DNA of 64,000 bases from Aquimarina mycalae (GCF_029906345.1 NZ_JARYGY010000002.1:101710-165709); one strand, 5' to 3'. Shown: positions 44,363 through 53,832, counted from the stretch's first letter. A program made the numbers and translations. Notes: generated by a model from the letters alone, not told the origin.

Positions 44363-45526
44363 TTATTTAGAACGTTTTTTAGAAATTACGAACGTAACCA
44401 ATAAAGCCACAATCGTAGCTAATAACAAAGCTGTAAAGCTCAGTTTTAAACTATCGATCTTGGATAAAAACCCAAGAAATGGCGGGCTTATTAAAAAACC
44501 CAGATAACCAAATCCTGCCACAAAGGATATTCCTTCTGCAGAAGAGATGCCTTGAGTTTTTCCTGCTAGCCTAAAAAGTTCTGGGATAATTACAGAAAAA
44601 CCTAACCCAACGAATCCAAATCCAATAATAGTAATTATTAATCCAGAAGCCAATACGGCAATAAATCCAAAAATACTTATTAAACAACCGCTAATAATTA
44701 TTACCAAAGATCCAAAATGCTTACTAACACTGTCACCAAAAAAACGACCTAACGTCATCATTATTGAAAAAGCCACAAACCCAAATCCAGAAATTTTTTC
44801 TGAAGAAATCATTACCACATCCTGCATATACAGTTTACTCCAATGTTCTATTGCTCCCTCACTTCCCATTATCAAAAAAGCAATAACTGTAAGTCCTAAT
44901 AGAGGTTTTATTAAGGTTGCATCAAAAGATTTTTTTGAGCGATCTTCTTTTTTTCCTTTAATATTGATATACCCTTTACAGACCATTATATTAGATACGA
45001 TCACGAAAATCGCAGCACATAACATATGTACCAATGGTATATTAAAATAAGTAATCAAAAAACTTCCAACACCAGCACCAATAACACCTCCCAAACTAAA
45101 AAAACCATGAGAAGCAGACATAATATGAACCGTATCTTCTTGCTCTATTTCAGATACTAATGCATTCATAGCTACATCTGTTAAACAAGCAAATAATCCC
45201 ACAACAAACAACACGATACATAGCATCATATAATTCTGAGCAATTAAAGGCATTAAAAAAGCAAGTGAAAAAAGAGTAATCCCGATACTGGTAATTTTAC
45301 CAACACCAAACCTACCTATAATTATAGAAGATAATGGGATCATTACTAATGTTCCCAATGCAAAACAAAAAAGTGCAATTCCTAGTTGAGCATCATCAAT
45401 AAGTAGTTTTGATTTTATTTTAGGAATATACAATACCCATGTACCTGTCATGATATTAAGTGAGGCAAAAACCCAGGCAGGTCCAAAATATCTGAGTTTA
45501 CTGATAATCAAGCATAAAGAATTCAA
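44363..45526 (-). CDS. MFS transporter
   Basis: This 387-residue protein has about 12 membrane segments and the major-facilitator layout. Examples are IALFCFALGTLVMIPLSSIIIGRFG for the motif A region and SASHGFFSLGGVIGAGVGSFLI in the middle. The sequence GFGYLGFLISPPFLGFLS near the end is typical of the YfcJ/fucose-permease-like sugar or unknown-substrate group. The only workable start is a TTG at 45526 (no in-frame ATG before residue 26). A divergent AraC regulator gene starts 135 bp away and may control it. Confidence 0.85.
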   Translation of the reverse strand: MNSLCLIISKLRYFGPAWVFASLNIMTGTWVLYIPKIKSKLLIDDAQLGIALFCFALGTLVMIPLSSIIIGRFGVGKITSIGITLFSLAFLMPLIAQNYMMLCIVLFVVGLFACLTDVAMNALVSEIEQEDTVHIMSASHGFFSLGGVIGAGVGSFLITYFNIPLVHMLCAAIFVIVSNIMVCKGYINIKGKKEDRSKKSFDATLIKPLLGLTVIAFLIMGSEGAIEHWSKLYMQDVVMISSEKISGFGFVAFSIMMTLGRFFGDSVSKHFGSLVIIISGCLISIFGFIAVLASGLIITIIGFGFVGLGFSVIIPELFRLAGKTQGISSAEGISFVAGFGYLGFLISPPFLGFLSKIDSLKLSFTALLLATIVALLVTFVISKKRSK

Positions 45527-45661
45527 GATACGTTGTTTAACTATTAATTGATATCAAAATTAAACACAAAATCACCTCTATATTAACACAAAATATTCAA
45601 ATATTAAGACAATATATTCTTTAGAGATACATATAGTTAATTTTAATGGTAATTTTGTTAT

Positions 45662-46513
45662 ATGAAATTGTCATATGAGCAGATTTATCTAGAGCAATCA
45701 AAATCTTTAAAAATAGAAAGCTATACTAAAGATTCTCTTTGCCACGAAATAAACTGGCACTTACATCCAGAGTATGAAATAGTATTTATCAGAAACGGTT
45801 CAGGAACTCTTCAGGCAGCATCAACCATAAAAAATTATGATGATGGGCTGCTGATTTTTATAGGCCCTAATATACCACACATGCCATTTGGTAATAAACA
45901 GTTTGGAAATAATGTAGAGGTAGTTATTCAATTTTCTGAAAGTTTTATTCTGGAAAAATTAGGTTATTTTCCTGAATTCTATTCTATACTAGAGTTTATT
46001 CGAAAACTTCCTAAAGGGTATATTTTTTCTAAAGAAACAAAGCAAGAATTAACTGATTCTTTTTTAAAGTTAGCTAACCAAAATAATACTGAAAAATTAT
46101 TAACCTTCATTCATATATTGTATCATCTCTCTATAGCAAGTCATAAAAATCCAATTACAAAGTCTAATCATAATTTAGAAATCAATAAAAATTCTTTGGA
46201 GCGAATATCAAAGGTCTTTGAATACATCAATAAGAATTACGCAAAGAGAATCCAATCAGAAACTATAGCTAAAGAATTAGGATTAACTCCTAATTCTTTT
46301 TGTAGAATGTTTAAATCTTCTACAAATAAGAGTTTTATTCATTTTCTCAATGAATTTAGAATCAAAAAGGCACAGGAGTTATTCGAAAATAAAAACACTT
46401 CGATATCTGATGTTTTATATAAATGTGGATTTAATGATCATTCCTACTTCTGTAGACAATTCAGAAAATATACTGCTATGAGTCCATCTCAATATATTAA
46501 AAAATTAGAGTAA
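45662..46513 (+). CDS. AraC-family transcriptional regulator
   Basis: This 283-residue regulator has an N-terminal cupin sensor (HEINWHLHPEYEIVFIRNGSGTLQAAS, GPNIPHMPFG). The C-terminal double helix-turn-helix is IQSETIAKELGLTPNSFCRMFK and SISDVLYKCGFNDHSYFCRQFRKYTAMSPSQYIKKL. The sensor with H-x-H type residues is typical of sugar-responsive members. It is divergent from the MFS transporter gene, so control of that gene is likely. It converges on kynU with 4 bp between them. Confidence 0.92.
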   Translation: MKLSYEQIYLEQSKSLKIESYTKDSLCHEINWHLHPEYEIVFIRNGSGTLQAASTIKNYDDGLLIFIGPNIPHMPFGNKQFGNNVEVVIQFSESFILEKLGYFPEFYSILEFIRKLPKGYIFSKETKQELTDSFLKLANQNNTEKLLTFIHILYHLSIASHKNPITKSNHNLEINKNSLERISKVFEYINKNYAKRIQSETIAKELGLTPNSFCRMFKSSTNKSFIHFLNEFRIKKAQELFENKNTSISDVLYKCGFNDHSYFCRQFRKYTAMSPSQYIKKLE

Positions 46514-46517
46514 CCTA

Positions 46518-47816
46518 TTAACCCTTATCTAAAATGCCTTTTTTCAATATCCGACCAAACTCATACATATCTTCATAAGAACAATAAAAAGGAGCAGGTG
46601 CTAATCTGATTACATTTGGTTCTCTCCAATCTGTAATCACTCCGTTTTTCATCAAATAATCAAATAATTTTCTCCCTTCACCATGAAGAAAAACCGAAAG
46701 TTGCGTTCCTCGTTCTTCAGGATTTGATGGAGTTATTATTTCGAAAGTACTTTCTACTTCGGCATCAATTTCTGTGAGAATATATTCTAAGTATGCGACA
46801 ATTAGATTCCGTTTTTTTATCAAAGCATCCATTCCTACTTCATCAAATAATTCTAATGATGCTAAATAGGGAGCTAACGATAAAATTGGTGCATTACTTA
46901 GCTGCCAGGCATCTGCATTTGGCATAGGTTCGAATTCAGGTTTCATTAAAAACCGGGATTCTTTTTCTGTTCCCCACCACCCTTCAAAACGCGGAATATC
47001 TTTCTTATTATGATATCGCTCGTGGACATAACATCCTGAGGCATTTCCAGGGCCACTATTCATGTATTTATAACTGCACCAAGCAGCAAAATCCACATCC
47101 CAATCATGAAGTTCTAGTGCAACATTACCAGCGCCATGGGCAAGATCCCAACCTACAAAAGCTCCAATATCATGACCCGCTTTTGTAATGGTTTTCATAT
47201 CAAAAACCTGTCCTGTGTAATAATTAACTCCTCCAATCAAAACCAATGCACATTCTTCTCCAACGGTTTCAATAGTTGCAAGGATATCCTCTATTCTAAA
47301 GTTATGTTCTCCTTTTCTTTTCTTAATTTCTACAATAGCATCATCGGGATCATATCCATGAAAGCGCACTTGACTTTGTAGCATATATTGATCACTCGGA
47401 AAAGCCTTTTCTTCACAGATAATCTTATACCTTTTTCCTTCTGGTCTATAAAATGAAACCATTAACAGATGCAAGTTAACGGTTAGCGTATTCATCACTG
47501 TAATTTCTGAAGGTTTTGCACCTACAATTTTACTTAATGGATTTGCTAGACGTTCATGATAATCCCACCAAGGTTTATTTGCGTAAAAATGACCTTCTAC
47601 GGCAAGTTCAGACCAATCATTCATTACCTCATCTACATATTCCTTTGTATTTTTGGGTTGAAGTCCTAAAGAATTCCCAGTAAAATAGATAACCTGTTTG
47701 TCATTCACTTTAGGAAAAAGAAACTTATCTCTATATGGGTATAAAGCATCTTGCTGATCTAATTTCTTAGCAAATTCTCTGCTATTCTCGAATTGCATTC
47801 TTGTGTTTTGATCCAA
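46518..47816 (-). CDS. kynU: Kynureninase
   Basis: This 432-residue PLP enzyme cleaves 3-hydroxykynurenine (or kynurenine) to 3-hydroxyanthranilate (or anthranilate) and alanine. Recognisable family sequences are YFTGNSLGLQPKNTKEYVDE, ITVMNTLTVNLHLLMVSFY, GWDLAHGAGNVALELHDWDVDFAAWCSYKYMNSGPGN with the PLP-binding Lys250, and RGTQLSVF near the C-terminus. With kmo at 37701 it gives two steps of the kynurenine route to NAD. I do not see the genes of the other steps in this window. Confidence 0.95.
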   Translation of the reverse strand: MDQNTRMQFENSREFAKKLDQQDALYPYRDKFLFPKVNDKQVIYFTGNSLGLQPKNTKEYVDEVMNDWSELAVEGHFYANKPWWDYHERLANPLSKIVGAKPSEITVMNTLTVNLHLLMVSFYRPEGKRYKIICEEKAFPSDQYMLQSQVRFHGYDPDDAIVEIKKRKGEHNFRIEDILATIETVGEECALVLIGGVNYYTGQVFDMKTITKAGHDIGAFVGWDLAHGAGNVALELHDWDVDFAAWCSYKYMNSGPGNASGCYVHERYHNKKDIPRFEGWWGTEKESRFLMKPEFEPMPNADAWQLSNAPILSLAPYLASLELFDEVGMDALIKKRNLIVAYLEYILTEIDAEVESTFEIITPSNPEERGTQLSVFLHGEGRKLFDYLMKNGVITDWREPNVIRLAPAPFYCSYEDMYEFGRILKKGILDKG

Positions 47817-48004
47817 AAATACATATTAGAACTGAGATTATATAATCTTTTAAAAACCATGCGAAAATAAAAGGGAAAATTCCGCATAAATTATTATCTT
47901 AATGCCATCAAAAAACTATTCAACCTTCCAATTTAAATGCATAGACATATATCCTAAGTGTCTCTAAATGTTTAGGTGAAATAATCTCTTAATACTATAT
48001 CCTT

Positions 48005-48154
48005 ATGAAAGAATTAAAAAAATTAGCTGGAGTGAAAACGTTGAGTAAAAAAGTTCAAAAAACGGTAAATGGCGGACATTGTCCTCCTTGCCCTCCTGGT
48101 CAGTGCGGGCAAATACATCCATTAACCGACTTATGGTTTTGCACTCCTTGTTAG
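48005..48154 (+). CDS. Double-glycine-leader peptide with Cys-rich core (RiPP/bacteriocin-like precursor)
   Basis: This is a 49-residue precursor. The leader MKELKKLAGVKTLSKK...VNGG ends in Gly23-Gly24, the site used by C39-peptidase ABC exporters. The 25-residue core begins HCPPCPPGQC and ends WFCTPC, with five Cys (26, 29, 34, 46, 49) and five prolines. The leader resembles the Bacteroidota natural-product-precursor type (KNLKGVKTLSKKEQK..NGG), so the call rests on the leader. No modifying enzyme or transporter is seen within the window. A terminator follows at 48199. Disulfide, thioether or metal-bound products are all possible. Confidence 0.75.
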   Translation: MKELKKLAGVKTLSKKVQKTVNGGHCPPCPPGQCGQIHPLTDLWFCTPC

Positions 48155-48198
48155 TTATTGAATAGTAAAGTTTTTTTTACTTAAAAAAACTAAGGAAT

Positions 48199-48239
48199 AA
48201 TTGCAGTAGTTATCTAATAAGATCTACTGCAATTTTTTT
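48199..48239. terminator. Terminator shared by the peptide and anti-sigma genes
   Basis: Arms AATTGCAGTAG (48199-48209) and CTACTGCAATT (48224-48234) flank a 14-base loop and end in Ts. The right arm includes the stop codon of the leftward gene. Confidence 0.75.
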
Positions 48240-49036
48240 AGCAAGGTTTCGGCTTCTTTAAAGTTATAATTCTGACCATCTTGCGTAATAATCTCTAAAA
48301 CCTCTATTGCCTCCTTCTTTTTACCTTGTTTTAGATATACTAATACTTTATACCAATACCCTTTAGACTGATCAATTGCATCAGAGTCTATCAATTGATC
48401 AAAATATGAAATAGCCTCTGTATACTTATCCAACTCTAACGCAGAAAGTCCAGAATATATCAATACTGGTGGTAACACTTCGTTGTTATTTTCAACAAAA
48501 TCTTTAAACAGTTTATAACTGTCTTTATATTGCTTCTGTTCGAACAATAGCTGCCCTTCTGCCAATTGATTCTCATCACTTCTACTTGTCAAAGAAGGTA
48601 AATCCTGCCATTGATTATATGAAGCATATAAATCCTGTGGAGAATCACCAGAACTCATGGTGTATAATACTACGAATAAAGCAATTGAGGCGGCGACCAA
48701 CAAAGGCATCCATAATTTTCTATTAAAAGAAGGTGTTTGTTTTCTTTTTTTATAATTGGATTGTGCTCTAACTAATAGATCTTTAAATTCTTGCGCTTCT
48801 TTACTTATAAAGTATTTTTCAACTTCTTGCACATCTTTTTTGTCTGGACTAAAAGATTCATTGATCCATGTAGATTCATCTGCTTGCGCGAATAATTCTT
48901 GGTGTATTCTGAATTCTTTTAACAATTCAGAATTATTTTGTAATGACTCTTCAAAAAATGCCTTATCTTCAGTAGAAAGTTCATCTCTGAGATATGCATC
49001 AATCTGATCATGATATATTGATTGGTTAGTATCCAT
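48224..49036 (-). CDS. Membrane-anchored TPR protein, probable anti-sigma partner
   Basis: This 270-residue protein is encoded directly after an ECF sigma factor, with the start overlapping its stop by one base (TAATG). The first about 60 residues (DQIDAYLRDELSTEDKAFFEESLQNN) form the charged helical segment typical of Bacteroidota anti-sigma factors. A single membrane segment (LWMPLLVAASIALFVVLYTM) lies near residue 110. Outside are TPR-like helices (GQLLFEQKQYKDSYKLFKDFVEN, GLSALELDKYTEAISYFDQLI). Topology suits a signal from the periplasm that releases the sigma factor; that mechanism is inferred. Confidence 0.82.
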   Translation of the reverse strand: MDTNQSIYHDQIDAYLRDELSTEDKAFFEESLQNNSELLKEFRIHQELFAQADESTWINESFSPDKKDVQEVEKYFISKEAQEFKDLLVRAQSNYKKRKQTPSFNRKLWMPLLVAASIALFVVLYTMSSGDSPQDLYASYNQWQDLPSLTSRSDENQLAEGQLLFEQKQYKDSYKLFKDFVENNNEVLPPVLIYSGLSALELDKYTEAISYFDQLIDSDAIDQSKGYWYKVLVYLKQGKKKEAIEVLEIITQDGQNYNFKEAETLLKKLQ

Positions 49037-49599
49037 TACGATATCAGATTTTTAAATCGGTTATCCGTTTTTATGTGTTCAATAAGTTTCGCTTTACATT
49101 TAAATACTCGTTGTCTAGCAACAGTTTCTGAAGCATAAGACAATTGTTTTACCATATCCGCATAAGATACTTTTTTCAGGAACAATGCCAGTATTTGCTT
49201 ACAATTATCTGACAACTGATCTAGTTTCTCCTTAAAAAGCTCCCATCGTTCTTGTTCTAATAAAGCATATGCCATATCGGACTCATCACTTACTAGTTCA
49301 GTGACCTTATCATTTGTTACCCTATTTTTTCTTTTATTTAACTCTCTTCTCCATAAATTTTTACATGCAGTAAATAAATATCCTTCGAATGTAGAATGGA
49401 TAGCTTCTAGTTTCTTTAATTTTATCCTAGCGGAAATTTGCATCAACGCTTTTTGAAAAACATCTTCTGCATCTGTTTGTTGTCCTTTATTTTGAAGTAC
49501 AAAATTTAACACCTTAGGGAAAAAAGATCTATATATAGTTGCTACAACTCTTTCATCTGAGTCTAGTATTCCTTGAATAAAATATTTATTATCTGGCAT
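49036..49599 (-). CDS. ECF RNA polymerase sigma factor
   Basis: This 187-residue cytoplasmic regulator belongs to the sigma-70 family. Region 2 is DERVVATIYRSFFPKVLNFVLQNKGQQTDAEDVFQKALMQI, with the DAEDVFQ motif that contacts core polymerase. Region 4 is DNCKQILALFLKKVSYADMVKQLSYASETVARQRVFKCKAKL, a helix-turn-helix for the -35 box. Length and lack of region 1 fit the extracytoplasmic-function group. It is cotranscribed with the TPR protein and divergent from the lipoprotein/CHAT genes at 49734-53076, which are its likely targets. Confidence 0.92.
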   Translation of the reverse strand: MPDNKYFIQGILDSDERVVATIYRSFFPKVLNFVLQNKGQQTDAEDVFQKALMQISARIKLKKLEAIHSTFEGYLFTACKNLWRRELNKRKNRVTNDKVTELVSDESDMAYALLEQERWELFKEKLDQLSDNCKQILALFLKKVSYADMVKQLSYASETVARQRVFKCKAKLIEHIKTDNRFKNLIS

Positions 49600-49733
49600 T
49601 AAAATTGATTAAAAAAAGTAATTCTATTGGGTAACAAAACTAAGCAATTTTACACTTACTATTGAGTTTAAACTTTTAACAGTTTATAAACTCCTAAAAT
49701 AATAGTAATATTGCAAAACAAAAAAAGTAAATC

Positions 49734-50285
49734 ATGAGAAAAATTTTAACCTTATTAATTGTTGCTGTCACATTTTCGGTATTCACAAACTGCGCAAATG
49801 ACGACGGTGTTGGATTAGAAGTAGTAGAAAAACAAGAAGAAGTTTCATTTCAAAAAAACTCTCCTATATTAATAGAGACTGGTGATGAAGCACAAAACGG
49901 TGATTGTCAAATTATTTTTAATTTTGATGACCCAAATATAACTCCTGCCGAAAGAGCTACAATAAGGCAATTTTATAATGACAATTATTTTACAATTTTA
50001 GGATATGATGTCATTGATCAGGATTCTGAACAATGGTATTTGGATTGTGACTCCTTTAATGCTTGGTTAGAATTACAAGGAATAATCTTAGTGCCAGGTC
50101 AAGTAATTTGTGATGTACCATATGGATGCATAGAAGGACCTAATTGCATTGTAATAGGTTGTGATGAAGAAACAGAAGAGGAAGAAGAGGAAGAAGAGGA
50201 TAATACTCCAGGACCTATTGGCACTCCAGGACCAGATGGTTTCGGAAGTGATCCTTCATCAACAGGAACTACTGGGAATTTATGA
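49734..50285 (+). CDS. Lipoprotein with acidic, Gly/Pro-rich tail
   Basis: This 183-residue lipoprotein has signal MRKILTLLIVAVTFSVFTNC. A middle part (about residues 50-145) includes IIFNFDDPNITPAERATIRQFYND and CDVPYGCIEGPNCIVIGC with six Cys, perhaps disulfides or a metal site. The tail is a nine-residue run of Glu interrupted once (TEEEEEEEED) followed by GPIGTPGPDGFGS-like low-complexity sequence. No family is recognised. It is the first gene of the rightward unit divergent from the sigma factor; TAATATTG before it may be the -7 box. Confidence 0.7.
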   Translation: MRKILTLLIVAVTFSVFTNCANDDGVGLEVVEKQEEVSFQKNSPILIETGDEAQNGDCQIIFNFDDPNITPAERATIRQFYNDNYFTILGYDVIDQDSEQWYLDCDSFNAWLELQGIILVPGQVICDVPYGCIEGPNCIVIGCDEETEEEEEEEEDNTPGPIGTPGPDGFGSDPSSTGTTGNL

Positions 50286-50319
50286 AATTTTATTTTTAAT
50301 AACAATAAGCACATCTAAA

Positions 50320-53076
50320 ATGATTAAAAAAAATATTTTAGGTGTGTTTATTACCTTTCTTTTCTATTATACACCTTTAGTTGCTCAAGAAAATTTTCAA
50401 GAAATAGTTTCTTCTAAGGAGTTAGAAAATTTCCAAAAAGAAGAAAGAGTTGAAGAATTATTAAAGGAACATTTAACTTCGAAAGATAGTTTAAATTATG
50501 TAAGAGATATAATTCAATATAGTAATTGGCTATACAATACAAATCCAAAAAAAGCAATCTTATATGGAGAGGAAATAGTTTTTTTAAGAAAAACACAAAT
50601 TCCATTTAATCCTTCACTACTTTCTGAAAGTCTTTACAATCTAGGGTTTTATTACAATAAAACCGAAAATCATATTAATTCTATTAATGCTTATAAAGCA
50701 CATATTAGAATTAAAGAGTCTAAAAACGTATATGTGGCTCATGCTCATTTCTACATCGGTAAAAATCTAAGGAAAATTGGTGATTTTCAGGCATCATTAG
50801 AATATTTTGAAAAGTCTATCCAACTATACAAAAAACTGAAACTCTATAAATATCAATACAAAGCTTTGATAGAATCCGCTTCCATCTATCAACTACTTAG
50901 AGATAAAAAAAGTATTCAAAATGGGATTAAAAACATTGAACAGGCATATGCACTAGATTCACTTATTAATTTAACCCCATATCAACGCTTTACAATAAAT
51001 CAAAGATTAGCAAATTTTTATAATACTGATAAAGCGTATGATGTTAATATTTGTATAAAATATTATAAAAAAGCTCTTGAAATTGGGATTAAATCGAATA
51101 AACCAATCTGGATGGCTAATACCTATAACAATATTGGGAACATTTATCTTCATAGGAAAATTAATGTAGATTCTTCTATTTATTTTTTTAAAAAAGCACA
51201 AACATTTCCTCGTAAAAACAAAACAGCAAAAGCTCGAGTATTCCATAATATCGGCTCTTATCACATGCTTAAAAAAGAGTATCAAAAAGCCATTTATTCT
51301 TTTGAAAAAGCTTTAGACACTCTTCAATTACCTATCAACAAAAACACTGATTCATTTGTTGAATCTATCGCATTTAAAAACAAAATTGAAATCTTATACA
51401 TTCTAAAAAAATATGGAAATGCGGTCACAAAAAAACACGAAACATTTAAATTAAAGCAAACCGATTCTTTGTTAAAAAAATCCATTTTATTTTTTAAGTA
51501 TGCTGATTTATTGGTTGACAACATTAGATTGGTCAATGGAGATTTCCAATCAAAATTATTTTGGAAAGAGCATACTTTTGATTTATACTCGAATATGGTA
51601 AGAACCTATTCGTTATTAAATCAACCGGAAAGAGCTTATTATTTCATGGAAAAAAACAAAGCATTATTGCTTCTTGAAGATGTAACGAATGAACAACTAA
51701 AAAGAATAGCAAACATCCCTGATAATATCATTGAAAGAGAATTTTCATTAAAAAGAAAGATTGCAAAAACCCAAAATCTACTTTCTAAAAGTTCTATAGA
51801 TTCTTTAAAAACTAGATTATTTGATCAAAAAAAAAATTATGGAAGATTCATTGATTCATTAGAAATCACCTATCCTCAATATACCAGTACAATGAGTAAG
51901 CCCAACATTACATCATTAAATAACGTACAATTATATGCAGATAGCAATAACTCTTCTTTCATACAATATATAATAGATGATGAACAAGGCTTTGGTTTAC
52001 TTATTAATAAAAACAAAACGGAGCTTTTCCAAATTGAAAATATAGAGAACCTTAGAAAAGATATTTTATCTTTTGGTAACCTAATTACTTCTCCTTTTTC
52101 TTCAAAAAAAGATCGAGAAGAATACAAAACAGTTAGTAATAACATTTATAATGCTTTAGTTCCTAAACATATTAGATCATATCTAACAGAAAAAATTACC
52201 ATTATACCTGATTATGGTTTACATAACATTCCGTTCGAAGCCCTATTTACGAGCAATAATCAATATCTAATTGAGCATCACGAAATAAATTATGCCTATT
52301 CTATTTCTTTCCTAATTCAAAATAAAGAACTTATACGTACTCCAGAAAAAGAGTTTTTAGGATTTGCGCCTGTTCAATATTCTGGTAAGCTTGCTACATT
52401 ATCTAATAGTAAGATAGAAGTAAATCAAGTTTCCACTGGTTTTGATAGCACTATTTTATCCAATGATAAAGCAACTAAACAAAATCTTATAGATCATTTA
52501 TCCAATTATGAAGTGATCCACTTGTCAACTCATGCAAATGCAAATGATTCTATTACTCCATGGATTGCTAGTACAAAGGAAAAAATAACACTTAATGATA
52601 TTTATGCCACTAAAAATAATGCAGAGCTTGTAGTTTTAAGCGCATGCAACACCTCTATTGGATCTATTAAAAAAGGAGAAGGTGTTATGAGTCTTGCTCG
52701 TGGTTTTTTTAATACTGGTGCTAACAGCGTAATTTCTACTTTATGGAAAGCAGATGATCAATCTACTTTAGAACTTACTACCGATTTTTATAAATTTCTA
52801 AAAAAAGGGATGTCTAAATCAGAGGCTTTGCGAAAGACCAAATTAAACTATCTTACTAATCATTCGTTAAGTGAAGCTTCTCCTTATTATTGGTCTTCTC
52901 TAATACTTATTGGGGATCCAGATCCATTACCTTCTATTTCGAGATTCAACATTTGGATGTTTATCCTTGGATTTATACCACTAACATTCTTAATCATTTT
53001 ATTCTTTTATAAAAAAAGAGTAAATAATTTCTTTTTCTGGGTAACAGAATATTTTTTCCTGAACTTCTTTATGTAA
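50320..53076 (+). CDS. TPR-CHAT caspase-like protease
   Basis: This is a 918-residue protein. After a signal/anchor (KNILGVFITFLFYYTPLVAQ) come about 450 residues of TPR helices (YYKKALEIGIKSNKPIWMANTYNNIGNIY, AYNNIG-type repeats). The CHAT domain follows, at about residues 640-890. Catalytic His738 is in VIHLSTHANAN and Cys776 in VVLSACNTSIG, and both are present. GEGVMSLARGFFNTGANSVISTLWK is typical. A terminal membrane segment (IWMFILGFIPLTFLIILFFY) anchors it, so the protease part probably lies in the periplasm. The ATG at 50320 is chosen; a longer reading frame through the preceding gene is not supported. Its partners and substrate are unknown. Confidence 0.88.
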   Translation: MIKKNILGVFITFLFYYTPLVAQENFQEIVSSKELENFQKEERVEELLKEHLTSKDSLNYVRDIIQYSNWLYNTNPKKAILYGEEIVFLRKTQIPFNPSLLSESLYNLGFYYNKTENHINSINAYKAHIRIKESKNVYVAHAHFYIGKNLRKIGDFQASLEYFEKSIQLYKKLKLYKYQYKALIESASIYQLLRDKKSIQNGIKNIEQAYALDSLINLTPYQRFTINQRLANFYNTDKAYDVNICIKYYKKALEIGIKSNKPIWMANTYNNIGNIYLHRKINVDSSIYFFKKAQTFPRKNKTAKARVFHNIGSYHMLKKEYQKAIYSFEKALDTLQLPINKNTDSFVESIAFKNKIEILYILKKYGNAVTKKHETFKLKQTDSLLKKSILFFKYADLLVDNIRLVNGDFQSKLFWKEHTFDLYSNMVRTYSLLNQPERAYYFMEKNKALLLLEDVTNEQLKRIANIPDNIIEREFSLKRKIAKTQNLLSKSSIDSLKTRLFDQKKNYGRFIDSLEITYPQYTSTMSKPNITSLNNVQLYADSNNSSFIQYIIDDEQGFGLLINKNKTELFQIENIENLRKDILSFGNLITSPFSSKKDREEYKTVSNNIYNALVPKHIRSYLTEKITIIPDYGLHNIPFEALFTSNNQYLIEHHEINYAYSISFLIQNKELIRTPEKEFLGFAPVQYSGKLATLSNSKIEVNQVSTGFDSTILSNDKATKQNLIDHLSNYEVIHLSTHANANDSITPWIASTKEKITLNDIYATKNNAELVVLSACNTSIGSIKKGEGVMSLARGFFNTGANSVISTLWKADDQSTLELTTDFYKFLKKGMSKSEALRKTKLNYLTNHSLSEASPYYWSSLILIGDPDPLPSISRFNIWMFILGFIPLTFLIILFFYKKRVNNFFFWVTEYFFLNFFM

Positions 53077-53211
53077 AACAAAATATTTAAGAACAAAAGA
53101 TTGATTAAAAAATCTTAGATAAGTTTTACTAAAAATATTCTTTCGCGAAGAATTGCCTAAAATCCTGAGGGAAAATAAATCAGGATAATTAACAAATAAA
53201 ATTTAAAAACA

Positions 53212-53832
53212 ATGAAAACGAAATTAATCACTTTACTTTTTTTAAGCACTATAGCTTTTGTTAGCTGTAATAAAGATGACATTGATGAAGAGTTAAATTT
53301 ACAATCAGAATCTAAAATGTTTCCTGTGGTTGAACAGGCTCCACCAGTTATTGAACTATCACTCAATTTCGGAAAAACCAATTATATTACTGGTACGGAT
53401 TATGCTAGTTTTTTTATAAAATCAAAAAAGGCATTATCAAAGGATTTAAGAATCGAGATAGATTATAGCATAAATAATAGCACTGTGATACCAGTTAGAC
53501 CAGAGTTTCATATAAAAGCAGGAGAAAGACGTTCAGAGGGAATTTATAACGTTCACGCAGGAGCATTTGGATCCGTATGTGATGGAGGAAAAAATGTAAC
53601 ACTTAAAGCCACCAAAGTATATTATGGAGGTCAATTATTATCGCAAAGTAGTTATTCGGTGTTACCTTCATCAGGGCAGACTAGCTTATTTTTGAGATTA
53701 ACAAATTGTAATCTACTTCAGATGCCAGATATAGCACTAGATTTTGATTTTGACGGAGTAACCAATGATAATGACGAATGCCCAGATGATTATGGAACTG
53801 AGGAAGATGGATGTCCACCATCTAATAATTAA
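53212..53832 (+). CDS. Lipoprotein with thrombospondin-type-3-like Ca-binding tail
   Basis: This 206-residue lipoprotein has signal MKTKLITLLFLSTIAFVSC. A beta-sandwich-like domain of about 140 residues follows (LSLNFGKTNYITGTDYASFFI, RIEIDYSINNSTVIPVRPEFHI). The tail DFDFDGVTNDNDECPDDYGT is a thrombospondin type 3-like acidic calcium loop repeat, used in Bacteroidota surface proteins. It lies 135 bp after the CHAT gene in the same direction. A terminator (53863-53896) follows. Function unknown; probably a surface component of the sigma/CHAT cluster. Confidence 0.72.
   Translation: MKTKLITLLFLSTIAFVSCNKDDIDEELNLQSESKMFPVVEQAPPVIELSLNFGKTNYITGTDYASFFIKSKKALSKDLRIEIDYSINNSTVIPVRPEFHIKAGERRSEGIYNVHAGAFGSVCDGGKNVTLKATKVYYGGQLLSQSSYSVLPSSGQTSLFLRLTNCNLLQMPDIALDFDFDGVTNDNDECPDDYGTEEDGCPPSNN

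Noticed and set aside
46925..46940. GGTTCGAATTC, resembling a tRNA T-loop
   Set aside because: It lies inside kynU and no cloverleaf can be drawn around it.
50161..50319. A 53-codon upstream extension of the CHAT protein
   Set aside because: It overlaps the end of the preceding lipoprotein gene in another frame, is Lys/Arg-rich because of the opposite reading of the Glu run, and would bury the signal peptide.
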